Shown: positions 35,691 to 48,075 of the stretch, in pieces
Layout: every line of letters begins with the position of its first letter
How positions within the stretch are numbered: position 1 is the first letter of the stretch
Assembly: GCF_001640805.2 (NCBI RefSeq)
Contig: NC_066833.1
Coordinates: 17,790,553-17,854,552 of the forward strand
Length of the DNA: 64,000 nt
Direction: 5' to 3'
Source: Lates calcarifer
Taxonomy: Eukaryota; Chordata; Actinopteri; Centropomidae
Translations under genes and position numbers: made by a program
The notes under the pieces: generated by a model
Told to the model about the DNA's origin: nothing
The model's input: the letters and a program-made list of their open reading frames with translations, nothing else
Databases searched by the model: none

Positions 35691-36779
35691 CAGCCAGACA
35701 CCCTCTCTCTCTCTTTTGAAGACATCCGATAAAACAAGACCTTCCAGCCTCGGGTTGTTTTCCTGAGTAAACATGCGTGTCACAGTTGACCTTTCCCGGG
35801 GTCAGGCTGCTTTTATATTGGCTGACATGTTTCCAACTTAATAGAACTGTTTAGCGGAGATCCCCTGGGCCCCTATATTTATTAAGCTGCAATGAGTTGC
35901 ATCTGTCTGGTTGAATCAAGAGGACCAATCAGCTGAGGTCAGGCACATAGTAACAGAGAAATATAGACGTTTAGCTACAAACGAACACATGCTCTATATG
36001 GGCACACACACACACAGCACAGCACAAAGATGCAGACGTGTGCAGGTTTGCACATGCACACACATGTAGAAACTGTTGTGCTTAGATCTTCCAGTTTATA
36101 GATAATTATGTAAGCTCATTTCATGCTCTTAAATTACTATTGTGTGTACTTTAGTTCCTTGTTGTATTAGTTAATGTATATCATCGGGGGTATATGTAGT
36201 AGTGTACTGTATGTCAGGGATTGTTAGCAGCAGTGCAGCATGTGGTCCAGTGTGACAGTCTTCTGTCTTGTTTTCTAAGCAGTTTTCTGAGGTGTATTGA
36301 TTTATCTTTGTTCAGCCATTGTACAACATCCCATAATGCTGGTCATTTTCTTAGACTGATTTTAAGCCCCTGTCTGGTAATCAGGGATAATTGTCAATTA
36401 TCACAAGGAACCATCAGATCAATTACTGCAAAAATCAATGAAGCCACTTGGCTTGTACTGCCTCTTTTCTTCCAGCAGTATCACCACCTGGAATGGTAAA
36501 ACAGTCTGTAAATCTAAAGATGCATATAAAACATCTAAAATATTACATTTTTAGGGTTGTTTTGTGTTGCTGGAGAATCATTGCAGGGTTGTGTTTTACA
36601 GTCATGTTTCTAAAATAGCAAGGCACCAGATGCACCTCTCGTTGCTGTTGTTTTATAACACCTAATGGAGACAAAACTATTGTTACCTCTTAAACTGAAG
36701 GCTGTGTATTATATCTTTTCCTTTTTATGAGCAAGCTGGAGAGAGCCTCTATTCCTGGTGGGTGAGATGACTTTTGTGA
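35691..36779. other. Desert with short CA tracts
   Basis: Unique sequence with ACAC tracts at about 36003-36016 and 36054-36064. The frame at 36221-36499 is not recognisable. No other feature. Confidence 0.45.
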
Positions 36780-38820
36780 TGAAAGTTAATGTCGAGCAGT
36801 CCTGATGTCCTTATTTTCCTCTCAGAGGCAAGATTCCACTTTCACCTCATGAAGGAAAGACGCCATCCGCTGAATGGCTTCCTCCGTGTATGGAAACAAA
36901 TGTGCTGCTGTAATGGAATAGCCTGGTCAGCAGCCTAATGTATTATCTCCTCCTCAATGTATTTATTTACACTCAACTACTCCACAAATTGTCTTGTCAT
37001 CTTAATGGGTTAGGATTAATCTGTTGCCATGCAGGACTTAGGTGAATGAAAGAGATTGACTTTTTACAAACTTTGTGGCCACACAAGGCAAGTTAACACT
37101 TTGAAGTCGATGCTCTGAGATGCTGTACGATTTTTCTTGTCTTATTGAAAATCAAGTAAACATTATTGATTTAATTATAAATAGGCTTCATATGTATTAA
37201 ATTACAATTAACAGAGAATAATAAGTGGAAGGCTTGCACTGTATGGACTACTGTTTTCTTCATTATAACAACAGAGTGTCTTGTTCAAGGACAAACCTTA
37301 TGTTTCACCAGTGAGGAAGGACAAGCTATATCAAGACAAATGGTAAGGTCATCATTAAATCTATTGCACTATCTATCGCACAATCTGTAATGTTTAATAC
37401 AGAGTATATTGTGTCTACATATTAGATATTGAGTCCTTGTTTAAGACGGGTACGAGAATCACGTTGTCCATTTCGATATATGTCAATTGTGCTATAATCA
37501 TTTTCAGTGAATCTAGCAGAGATTGTCATTTACCCAGTGTCCAAACTGCTCATATTTCATCCCCACCTGAAAGAGGCTGCCATTGAATATAATCACATAC
37601 ACACCTACTGCATCAGACCAAGAGAAAACAGAGTGTGCACTTTGTGCACAGCTATTTATATCAATAAGTCCCGTGCTGAGAGGCACAAAATGAGCGTTTA
37701 AGCTGCAGGGCCCAGAGAGCTCAGTAGCAGGTGGGCAGGCTGCTTTGAGGTGCCTGGGCGGAGGGGGTATTCGCTCTTTTACAGGTGTTGCCCATCTCAC
37801 TGTGCGTCCTCGGCTCTGGAAAGGTTTAGGTTTGGGAGGGAGTGGGACAGCTGGAGCAGCAGGCATCGGGGAGACAGAGAAAGAGCCTCTTCTCACTGTC
37901 GGGGCCTCCGCAGGTCAGTGCCTCTACCCAAAGGGACGGCGGAGCGAAACGCCATCAATTCACAAACAAAGGAGCCACTTCACCCGCCACAAAGGAAACA
38001 TATGTGATAGAGCTGACTCCCAAGCCGCAGCTCACTTTAACATGTCAGCCTCTCCTAATTAGCTTTGTTAACTCCCTCTGCTGTCTGCCCAACTGAGGCC
38101 TCTCCCAGTCACATGTGGGCTTTGTGTTCACAAGGGCAAATGCTTGGACTCGCTCCCAAAACAGGCATTTTCTCTTAACTTGATGCAGTGGTTTGTTTAA
38201 TCATTCCTAAAATGAGAATCATCTACACTTGGAAACCACCTCCCAAACAATTGCTCTATTATGGATGGATTCCATTGACACAGTATTGATATATTGATTA
38301 CTGTAGTGCAAACAACCAAAACCTTACAGCCCTTTTTAAGATTTTGCTGCAGAGCTTTACATTGTGTGGGCACGTGTGTGTGAGAGACGAGTTGTTTTAG
38401 ATGGAAACAGCTGCCCCTCAATCTTTATCGGGATCTTTTGGAGTCATTACTGGGCAGCCTTCAGACTGTGGTCTGCCATGCGTTACATGTTGCAGTCCAC
38501 ACTGAGCCTCATGTGACCCCTGCTGCTTACCCACTGGCAGTGCAATTTAACCAGGCTGATGACATGCAGCATGACATCCCTCGGAGAAACATCCCGCTCG
38601 CAGCCTCATTGTGTGGGGGTTTACTCGCAGGGGGGTGTGAACTGCAGGATCCCTCACTGACCTCTCTGAAGCACAAATCAAATTGGTCTGTGATTCAGGA
38701 GGAATGTGTTTACTTTGTGTATTTTTTCATAATATTGAAGTCATGCGATAGCAGGACACACAGATTCTCTACATGCTCTGCTTGTGAAGGTAGGAAGGAA
38801 CGAAACCAGAAACTTCCTTA
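36780..38820. promoter_or_regulatory. GC-richer unique region
   Basis: 36780-37040 and 37540-38730 are the most GC-rich part of the middle desert, with CpG sites in 37740-37970. Several overlapping open frames occur on both strands at 37507-38096, which is a composition effect. The 127-residue open stretch at 38438-38821 is treated as a finding. It may be a promoter-like or enhancer-like island. Confidence 0.28.
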
Positions 38821-41145
38821 ACTTAGTGAAATGAAGGAGGTATCCTGTATACATACAGTGAATCGTGCTGTGAATGAATTTCATTATCATAAGTCAGCCT
38901 CAGTTAGAATTCAGCTGTAACTAGATGTCTCTGGCCTGAACACTAGGTGGGTCTGACAACTGATACGGCTGAAATATTTATATCCCTCTTGATGTTTACG
39001 ATTTGCTCCACTCTGTTTACTTTCCAACAGTGGTGGTGGACTGTTTTTTTGTATTTGATGAAAAATAGCATGCAGTGAGCCTTGATGTATTCGTACGCTG
39101 CTGTATAGTAAGTGGATTCCACTGGACTAATATTTAACTAAGGCTTGTGAAATTCAGTCCTTGGCCCTGCTGGCTGCCAGACAGTCCAGCACTTGAGAAG
39201 CAACCGGCCCAGAGCTGTGTGACTGCTGCTGACTGAGTGTCATGATCCTAAGATCTCTGCTTTCTCTTTGACAGGAGGGTTTGAAATTCCTGGGTTAAAA
39301 GTTCTCTGAGATTATATCTCAGAAGGCTTTTGTGATGATGGTTCATGACAGGTATTGCTTTCAAGTGGGTGAAGGAATTCTGCTGAATGTCTTTACTGAA
39401 CAGAACTTCAAAGAACTGCATCAGTGAAATATACCAAAATGTAGAATTCACATTACCCAGATAGTTCATCATTAGTTGTGTGTTATTTGTACAACATCTG
39501 ATTGGATTCACTGATTGATTAAAATTGAGGTTTATTTTCATTTAAACTGTTTCTAGACTGTACTCAATAAAATCTACACTCAAATTACAGTATCAATAAA
39601 TGTCAGGACATTAAAGATGCATTTGCCTTCTCTGAAATAATGATTATCCTGCTCTTTAGGGATAACTCCCAAAGTCAGTTATTATCCATGACCTTATTTA
39701 TCATGACTGTATTAATCTCATGCAATTTATATGAGCAATTTCTTGATGTAGCTGCAGGTGTATACTTACATGAATATGCAGCCTATTTTCAGTATAGAAG
39801 AAATAATTCTTGTGATTTACAATTAGTTTGAAATAACAGATTATTTTATGCTTGGTCTTCCTGCAGTCCACCCTTTTTTAAAGAGTGAGAATAGGAATAT
39901 TTACCAAGCAAATGTGTATCAAAATATGGCATTATTTCCTGATAGGTGAAGCATACATACTTTGACATGCCTCAGCAACTCAATGTATTCTACACACTCA
40001 CTGCCAGCCATGACAGCAGACTCCTTTTTGCTCTTTTTCTCCTCTTTCCTGAACACTTAGAATAAAAATCACAAATACTGTTGTGGAGGAATACCAAGGT
40101 AACAGTCTGGAGATGTCTGGCCAAAAGGGATTTGTCCCTCTAGGTACAAGGTAGGGAACAGTATGCCCTGCTATTTTGCATTTCTGAATTGCTTAGCTGC
40201 CCAAGCATGCTTTAAGTGGGCCGGGCTCTTGAAGTGTGTCATAGTATCATATGACCGCTGTATGGGAGGCTTGCTGTTGGACTTTACCCAGCAAATATGG
40301 ATTATGTTAAAGTGGGCTCTGAATTGACGAGGTTATGCTAATATGTCCCAGATGGGTATGTGAGAAGCGGACGGCGGGGACATGCAGACAGTATATGGCA
40401 GAGGCACTGTTTGGCAGGTCCATCATTCCGTCATTAAAGGCCACATTATTACTTACAACAAGGCTTGCATGACAATTGCTGGAATAAATGCAGTCCCTCT
40501 GAGAGTAGCCTCTTGTGTCCTTCAGTTTCTCTTTGCTTTTCCCTCTTTTTTTTTTTTTGTTTTCTTCATCCTTGCAAATCTGCTCTCAGCTGCTGATACT
40601 GTGGATCTCAGTGCTGTGTAAGGGGGTTTGTGCTTACCTTGTTCAGACATCAATAAGACAGGCTATTACTAGCTGAGGCCATTCATTAATATAATGAGAT
40701 GGTTTTGCTTTAATTGATAACCGATCGGTGTTGATGAGACATTATGCACTTGTGGATACAATATTTTGCTGCATTTTTCCTGAGTTGAACTAAAGCACCT
40801 GCATATTTGTTTTCAAGAGGCAGGACTCCTCTGAAGCTATTATTCTGTCGTACCACTGGGCTACCAATGAGCTGTCCCCTCTGCATTATTATTGAACTAA
40901 GGTATTAGGTTTTCAGCTGCACAAGCAGAAAGATAATGGTGGCTTATGTGTAAGTGTGCATTTGGGACAGCCTTTGTCCTTCTGATATAAACAGCCATGT
41001 AAATGACAGGATTAAAGAAAACAGCTAACTGATGTGAAGTCATGAACACATTTTCACCTTTGCTGATTGTCTCAGTATTTAATAATAAGCAGTACATTAC
41101 AGAATAGTAAAATTATTGTTACTCCCTTTTATAAAATGTCCATGT
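38821..41145. other. Desert, unique block at 40100-40800
   Basis: 38821-40100 is AT-rich with a CTCF-like word at about 38940-38951. 40100-40800 is better balanced, has a T run at 40548-40559 and homeodomain cores (CATTAATATAATGAG, GCTTTAATTGATAACC). No gene was recognised. Confidence 0.3.
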
Positions 41146-41334
41146 AAAGCTCATATGATTAGTTGAGAAATTGATTAATTGATTGAAAGAAAATTAATCT
41201 GTTATATAGATAATTGCTTTTTCAGTCTTCAGTGATTGTAAACTGATTGTATTTGTGTTTTGGACTCATTTGGACATTTTAAACTATTTTCTGACACTAT
41301 GTGCAAATGAAAATAGTTGTTAATTCCAGCTCTA
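41146..41334 (+). mobile_element. Palindromic MITE, copy 2
   Basis: It shares with the other copies the left end 'agctcatatgattagttgag', the internal 'gttttggactcatttggaca', 'ctattttctgaca' and the right end 'aaaatagttgttaattccag' plus ctct. Diverged, about 190 bp. Confidence 0.6.
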
Positions 41335-41695
41335 ACTTCTGTGTATGTTCCATTATGATGTAGCTATTGACAAAACATAGTTTAGAGATTTCTTCACTGA
41401 TTTGATTATTTCTGTGCTCTACAAACCTGTGTAGAGATGTACTTTGGTGTGGAGCAAATGACTACTGACACCACATCCAAGCACATCAAGGATTATCATC
41501 ACAAAAATGACAGAATTAAAGATGTCAAGATTGTCTTTGAACCTCTCTCTGGAGACGTAGCTGGGTGGGTAGAGAATGAGGGGGCGGGGAGGGGGTGTTG
41601 ACATTTGTTATAGACCTCTACACGCTGTATTTGCTGGGGGCATTGTTAGCACACACACTGCCTCGAGCCCAGGATTTAGGCTGGCCCCCAGCAGA
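41335..41695. other. Desert, nothing recognised
   Basis: Ordinary unique sequence, becoming G-rich at about 41575-41600. No gene or repeat. Confidence 0.5.
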
Positions 41696-41708
41696 TGCAG
41701 ACTGCCCT

Positions 41709-41715
41709 GTACACA

Positions 41716-41755
<40 letters not shown>

Positions 41756-41780
41756 AGAGACACAGATACAGATACACAGA
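41709..41780. repeat. (CA)n microsatellite
   Basis: A CA tract with one break, followed by GA and GATACA variants. It creates the open frames on both strands across 41576-41879, which are therefore rejected. Confidence 0.95.
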
Positions 41781-41829
41781 CATGCTCCCTTACTACTACC
41801 ACCCCACCCCTGGAAGGGGAAGAATAGAT

Positions 41830-43000
41830 GCCCTGGGGCAATTCAGCTAGTGTGGATCAGTTCAGATGAGGCACATTAAGTGGCTAGTGATAAATTTGGC
41901 ATGACAATTGCAAACACCATCGCTTTTGTCTGTAATTAATTCCAGTGGTGCCTGAGGCCTTCCCCATGTTGCTACTGGTGTGGGCCAGCAGTGCTTTCCT
42001 AACGAGGCCACATTACAGCCAGGATTATAGCCCAGATAAAGGTGCTCTTAGAGGGAGGTTAGTGAGATGTATTTCTGTGGTGCTGAGGTGGGTAAAGATC
42101 TGGAAGTAATTTTTAGAACGTATAATGCAGGAACAGACACAGTAACACTGAACCAGAATCAAACAGGAGTGGTTTTTAATTCAGCTGTTTGGATTGTTTT
42201 CTATCAAGTTCATACACCATCCTCAGTATCTCAAAAGCAGCCTTGAAACCAGAAAACAGAATTTATGCTCACCGCTACCATACATAATAATAAGAGGTAT
42301 ACAGTAATTTAAAACCGTTCTGAAGATAGCAGCGTCTAATAAGGAATGATGTGGTGTACAGTAATCAAATTTCACAATACTGGTTGATAAATTTAATGCA
42401 GGGATATATCTGAGGGGCTCAAATGATGAACTGGCACCAAGTGGTGGAAATTATGAGCCCACAGATTGCACCTTTAATATTTGGTCCAATGGGTCCCACA
42501 ACTCAGTTATTCTCATTCGGTGGTAATGTGGAGGCATTAATTAACGGCTTGTACTTCTGAGTAGTTTTATTACAGCTAATGTCCCTCATTAAGTGAAATA
42601 TAGTTACTCAAGGACATAAAAGAATCCCTCAGCAGCACCATTAATCTTGATTTCACTTGTGAGAGCACTTGGACATCTTCTGTAACTTGCTCTGTAATGT
42701 GGTATCTGTGGCTTCTGCTTGAGCTCAGGCAGTCTCATGTGTTTACCACCTCCTCTGTAGCCTCCAGCAGGGGGAAGCTGAACACACCACCAATCTGTGT
42801 CATTACTCTGTCATTGCATCAAATCACATGATTAGCTTCATGGGGCAGTGGAGGAGGCCTGCTTGGTGCGCCTGGCCGTTGCAGTCCCCGGGTAATGGTC
42901 CGGTGGCACTGTGATGGAGGGTTGTGTGCTGTCCTCCATACAGGGCCAAGGATGCACCATCATTCAGCCTGCTGGAGATGGCCTCAGGGTGAATCGTTTT
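41830..43000. promoter_or_regulatory. Enhancer-like blocks and a CTCF-like core
   Basis: 41880-42080 and 42400-42970 are unique and balanced, with TGTAATTAATTCCAG, GGCATTAATTAACGGC and GCACCATTAATCTTG. CCAGCAGGGGG at 42764-42774 equals the core of a CTCF motif on the + strand, although the following bases deviate. Function is an inference. Confidence 0.3.
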
Positions 43001-44820
43001 CTTTACTGCTCAGCCCTCTCACTTATGTTAGAATGTAACACTGCAGTTTCCTTTTAGAAAATATTGCTTATTGGAAGCACTTCTTTTCTTGGTCATGCAA
43101 TCATAAACATGGAACAAAATAGGCTGTACTGTGAATCATATGCCTTACACCAAGCTTAGATCTGTCACACATGTGTGGAGAAAGACAGGGATCTTTACAT
43201 TGGATGTTTAAAAAAAAATTACTAAACCATTAAGTGGGATAAAGAGTAGCCTATGCAGGAGTACCTAACAGGGCCGGGTGCCTCTGTTGAAGGCCAATCC
43301 GACAGTTTGTCGATGCAGCCTTTTATAATGCAAAGGCTTATAATTATCTCACGCTCGTTCATTTCACACTGACATATCGCTTTCCTAAATGTCAGTAGGA
43401 ACAGGCAGTGCACTTCTCTCCCCCCAGCTCAGGAGAGCCCTCACTGCACCCTGCACACAGCCATGATGATGGCAGTGCTTTAGCCCTGAACGTGTAGCCC
43501 CCCGCCGGGGAATAGCGGTTCAGGCATCACCGATCGTTGACCTGGCTATTGTTGTTTGTGATACTTACTGGTAAACTTTTGCAATCAATACAACATCAGC
43601 CAGCAGAGCCCCTGGGAATGAAAACCTGAAACAGCGCACTTAATCTTGGAGCCGGCCCCTGCTCCCTGCTCTGCCGCTAAACTAGGTAGTTGGCCTACTT
43701 GATGCGGCATTATTGCCGCAGAGGTCAGATGTGAGCTGTCTTGCACAGTGCCTGATGAATGGCTGTTTTTGATAAAGCGCCTCTCCCATCCAACAAGAGA
43801 CATTTAATAATGATGGACCATAACTGCACACAAAAAAATCCTTGTAGAAGAAAGAAAAAAAAATCCCTCCTGCCTGCCTTTCCCCATCTCAGACAGTGAG
43901 CAGCTAGCTGTTCTTGGTGCACATCTGGGCTTTCATACAAAGGAACCATAACACTGTGGGGTTTACAACCACTGCTAAATGTGATTTACACAGATAGGTA
44001 GACAACAAAGTTTTATTTAATGTCTTTTTAAAAATATTTCGTTTTACTTAATTACTGCTTTAATCTACCAAAAAAATATAGATAAAATATTAGATTATGA
44101 ACTGCAGGTATAGTTAATCTACACTCTACACTGTCAAATATTTAGGCAATATTTTTATTTCCTAAATGTTTCCTTTTGGGTTTGATGTCCCTAAATTGCA
44201 TTGCAGTAGAAAATGTGGGTGTGCAGTGCCACAGCACAGTATAGGCCTACATGCTGTTTTACATTGGAAAGTATTCACAAAGGTAACAATGTTAAATGGT
44301 AGCATTATGTCCACAGTAATGCAATTTAGCATCCACTCAGACTGCAGAATCCCTCTCTCAACACCCATCTCTGGAGGTGCCCAAAAGATAATTGAATGTC
44401 TTTTAAACTGTGGATGATCATTTAACTAGCTCAGTGGTCAAGGCAACAGCAATTTTGCAATCTGCCATTGTGATGAGCAATCAAATCAACATGTATTTAG
44501 TTTAAGTGGCTCTAAATAAAATGCACACCTTTTAAATGAGTATAGTTATGAAAGTATACGGTGAAATTAAATGCCATTCTCTAGAAAACAAAGCCTAAAG
44601 CGTAGTGACAGTTTTGACATAGACAATGCCTTTAGTGACAGGAATAACAAATTAATTGGAACCATAACACATTCTCTCTAAAGGTGAGGTAAACACACCT
44701 GACTGTATATTTTTCACCATCAGTTAAATCTCAATTGGATCTAAAAATAAACCCCAAGGCATTGAACAGTTTAATGGATTTTGACGTCTCTGCATTATGC
44801 TGTCACTCCAGTATAAATGA
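43001..44820. other. Desert; unique CpG-bearing block at 43250-43780
   Basis: 43250-43780 contains CpG-rich words (CCCCGCCGGGGAATAGCG, CACCGATCGTTGACC) and no believable gene. The antisense frames at 43585-43949 overlap in different frames. 43960-44820 is AT-rich filler. Confidence 0.3.
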
Positions 44821-44898
44821 ATCATAACTTTGCTCTGCGCCAAGGAATTACCATGCATTTTGAGAAAATGCATTGTGCGCCAAGCTGTGAATTATGAT
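44821..44898. repeat. Nested symmetric element
   Basis: A 9-bp perfect inverted repeat ATGCATTTT-GAG-AAAATGCAT (44853-44873) is flanked by direct repeats TGCGCCAAG at 44836-44844 and 44876-44884. Each is followed by GAATTA (44845, 44889). An outer inverted pair ATCATAA / TTATGAT lies at 44821 and 44892. ATGCATTTT is near an octamer/POU half-site. Its meaning is unknown. Confidence 0.8.
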
Positions 44899-45528
44899 GC
44901 GAGATCAAAATAAATGTGTAATGACTTTGGAGATGCCCAGAATAATTTATTGGGTGGAGATAGTTCCATATTGAAAAGAGAGCCTAAGTGGGATACAGAG
45001 GCTCTGTGCACTGACACTGCCCTGAATGTGTTTGAATTCTGAAATGTCAGTGTTAGATAGGCAAAGAATCGAGGCTGTTTACTGAAGCTTGGTAAATGAG
45101 GGCTTCATTTGGGATGCAGCAGTATTCAATTATATGGTTATTTATTGATCAGAAACAATATATGTCTGTCTGTAGCATGTAAAGATGAATTCAGAGTATA
45201 AAAAGAAAGTGTCAGGGAAATTGGCCGATGAAGGATTGCATTTGATCTGGGTGGGAATTCAAGAATGGAGACGGAATACCCTAGTGTTAAGAAAATATGG
45301 GCCAGAAGTGTCTTTGCAATTAAAGTTTTCCACAAAGAACTGTCAAGTGGGATTTAAAATGAGAGGGAAAAAAGAATACAATACCAAAATAAACCAGGAG
45401 GTGGAAAAGTCTCTAAAATAAATTAGAAAAAATACTATTTACCTTGTGGAGCCTATGTTTGCTTAGTTAATATAGGAAGTAATCATTATCTACTGATTAT
45501 TCTGATCCAACTGAAGCAAGTTTTGAAA
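44899..45528. other. Desert, nothing recognised
   Basis: Unique AT-rich sequence. Open frames at 45138-45335 and 45185-45421 overlap on opposite strands and are not recognisable. Confidence 0.5.
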
Positions 45529-45769
45529 GGAGCTGAAACAATATGTTTAATTAATTAGTTAATTATCAAAAAATTAATTTACAACTGCTTTGATAATTAG
45601 TTAATTGTTAAGGTTTTGTGTTGCATATCACTGTATGCTGTACACATGGTGGTTTGGGACTGTTTTTGGATAAAACAGGCTAACTTTATTTAAAGATGGA
45701 ATACTGGGCCTCAAGAAATTGTCGACAGACATTTTAATTAATAATGAAAATAAATGTGAGTTTCAGCCT
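45529..45769 (+). mobile_element. Palindromic MITE, copy 3 (longest)
   Basis: It starts 'ggagctgaaacaatatg', has the internal 'ggtttgggactgtttttgg', 'ataaaacaggctaac' and 'gggcctcaagaaattgtcga', and ends 'ataatgaaaataaatgtgag' then tttcagcc. These match from memory a common teleost terminal-inverted-repeat element. It is the most complete of the three copies. Confidence 0.7.
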
Positions 45770-47970
45770 TACTTTTGACCCATTTGATATCACAATTTAA
45801 AAAAATAATAATACGATATGGTAGTCATTCTGAAAATCTCTTCACCTTACCATGGCCATCTTTGATAGTCTTTGCCACTGGGCTGTCCCAGAGCTTTTTG
45901 TAGAATAAAGTGTGAAACTTTACGTCTCCTGCCCCTCTGTTAGCTCATTTACAGGGCTCAGCTGAAGTGTGCTGGGGTGTGTGATGCACCACCGCACTCA
46001 CTTTACATCCCCACTGTAAACACTGTCTATTATATTATTCACAACAGTGTCCTCTAGAGAGATGCATCCCAGTGAGGCCCCTCTGAATATGGAACACCAG
46101 CTATTGTGCTTACCTGCTGCCCCATATCAGCGTGGCCCACAGTGGCCCTTAGGTGGTTCTCGTTCAGATCTCTTTAGCTGGGCTGGAGGGTAATCCCTGG
46201 GCAGCCGGGGCTTCTCTGTTGTCTCCTGGTTGTTTTCTGTGTAGTTCATAAATTATAGATGGGCCATGTCGAGGGCCATCATGCTGCCTGATCCCTGTCT
46301 GTGCTGACAGCTGTATGATGCGCACTGAGTGCAGCAGATTGGGAGCTCAGAGTTTCATCAATAAATATCACTCTGACCCTCACACTTGGCCTCGTGTCAG
46401 CGGTCAAGGTAATGGCTTTTTATTATCGTGAAGGGCATCCCAGCGTGGGGTAGTCTTAAGGTTGCTCGTCCATCTCAGGTCTGGAGACGCAAAGACAGAC
46501 AGAGAGGGAGAGAAAGAGAGAGAGAGGGGAGAAGAGTAGCTGGCCTGAAGTTTAAATGGACTGGGCTGTTATTATGTGAAGCCTGAGGATGAGTGTGGAT
46601 GTGTTGTGTGTTTGACAGTCAACAGCGGGGAGCTTTTGTGTGGTGCTCCAGAGGAAGTAGTGATTTTCATGGACACATTATTGGATTAAATTAACCTTAT
46701 TAACCAGCTGTGATGAATCCTATTGAGCTCACTGGTTCACACAGATCTCTGAAGAAATTGTGTGAGTGTGAGAAAGAGTGTGGCTGTCTCTGTTTTTTGT
46801 GTGCTTGTGTTTGATTTGGAGGCCTATCTGTCTCTGTGTGTATGTGTGTGTGTTAGCTGATGGTTAGCTCTAACTGCCTGGCTCATAGATGACAGGGCTT
46901 GAAATGCCATGATTGTGTACTGAAAGCTCAGGCAGCTGTACATGCTGCATGATGTCTTCAGAATACAGGTTTTTAGACAAAACAATATAGAACAGAACAG
47001 CATTTTGTCTAAAGTTCATTCATCAAAAAGCTGCATATTTTGAAAAGGGTAAAAGCCCCACACAACGCTGTCAGAGAAGCGCAAAGGCTAGATACTATAG
47101 ATTACTTTAATCCCCTGCCAGATATAAAAAGGATAATTACATATTTGTGGTGGAGGCTGTGTGGTGAAAAAATCAATACAGCCTTTTTTTGTATGACACT
47201 TCATTAGTGTGAAAAAATCTTGCAGCTGAGAAGAACTGCACTGCAATTAAATGGTTCTGCTACCTTAGACTTTGTAATGGCTCTATATTATTATCCAGTT
47301 TATTTGAAATAGTGGTTGCACTTGTGGAGTAATTGGAAACCATTGATTATGTACTTTTATGTCTACACTCTTGCACATCATTATGGAGAGAAGCAATAGT
47401 TAGTTAGCCTCTCTAATGAAGCACTAATTGCACTAAGTAGGTTAAGATGTTAGTCAAACTGCACTCAACTGAAATCACAGCACAAAGACTTCCAATTAAT
47501 CTGCATACACTGACTAGCAGATGTTGTTGTGGACTGCATATCTTGCAGATTTTATTTGCTTTGTGTCTGATGCTGTTGCGTAAACAGGAATTGTGTTTGT
47601 ATCAGTCCATTGGCAGCAGATGAAATTGATTAGAAAGAAGGGGAATAATGCGCGGTGAGGAAAAAAGAAATCTAAGGTGATGAAATATAAGTGGCCACTT
47701 TGCTGCTGTTTTCAAAAGGGAGGCCATTTGTAATGTAGGTTTCCTCCTGATAATGTCAGCGGTGTAACACTGGCTGGTAATTGTGCAGGTATGTCTGTTA
47801 AGTCATGCCACTGTGTTAACATTTATTTAAGGATGTGAGGACCTTTCACTTGGATTAACCTTTGACATAACTTCAGTGTATGCAGTTGTAATGTATTTAC
47901 GTAATCCAGAATTGAAACTGAGATATCATCATTTTTGATAATTTATCATACAGTGTAGCAGAAAGTCGCA
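45770..47970. promoter_or_regulatory. Enhancer-like block at 46060-46760, then filler
   Basis: 46060-46480 is unique and GC-balanced, with TTCATAAATTATAGATGG and CATCAATAAATATCAC. A GA-rich run sits at 46497-46530, and 46680-46720 holds GGATTAAATTAACC. 46760-47970 is AT-rich with short GT tracts and no recognised gene. Confidence 0.3.
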
Positions 47971-47980
47971 GGGAAGTGAG

Positions 47981-48075
47981 GTCAGAGAGAGGGAGAGAGA
48001 GGGAGAGAGAGAGGGGGAGAGAGAGGGAGAGAGAGGGAGAGAGAGAGAGGGAGAGAGAGGGAGAGAGAGGGGAGG
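47981..48075. repeat. (GAGAGAGG)n purine tract
   Basis: About 95 bases of almost pure A/G on the + strand, built of GAGAGAGG-type units. It produces the Ser/Leu/Pro-rich antisense open frames at 47897-48167, which are artefacts. Confidence 0.95.

Noticed and set aside
41576..41879. Three open frames on both strands
   Set aside because: They cross the CA/GA microsatellite, which is open in several frames.
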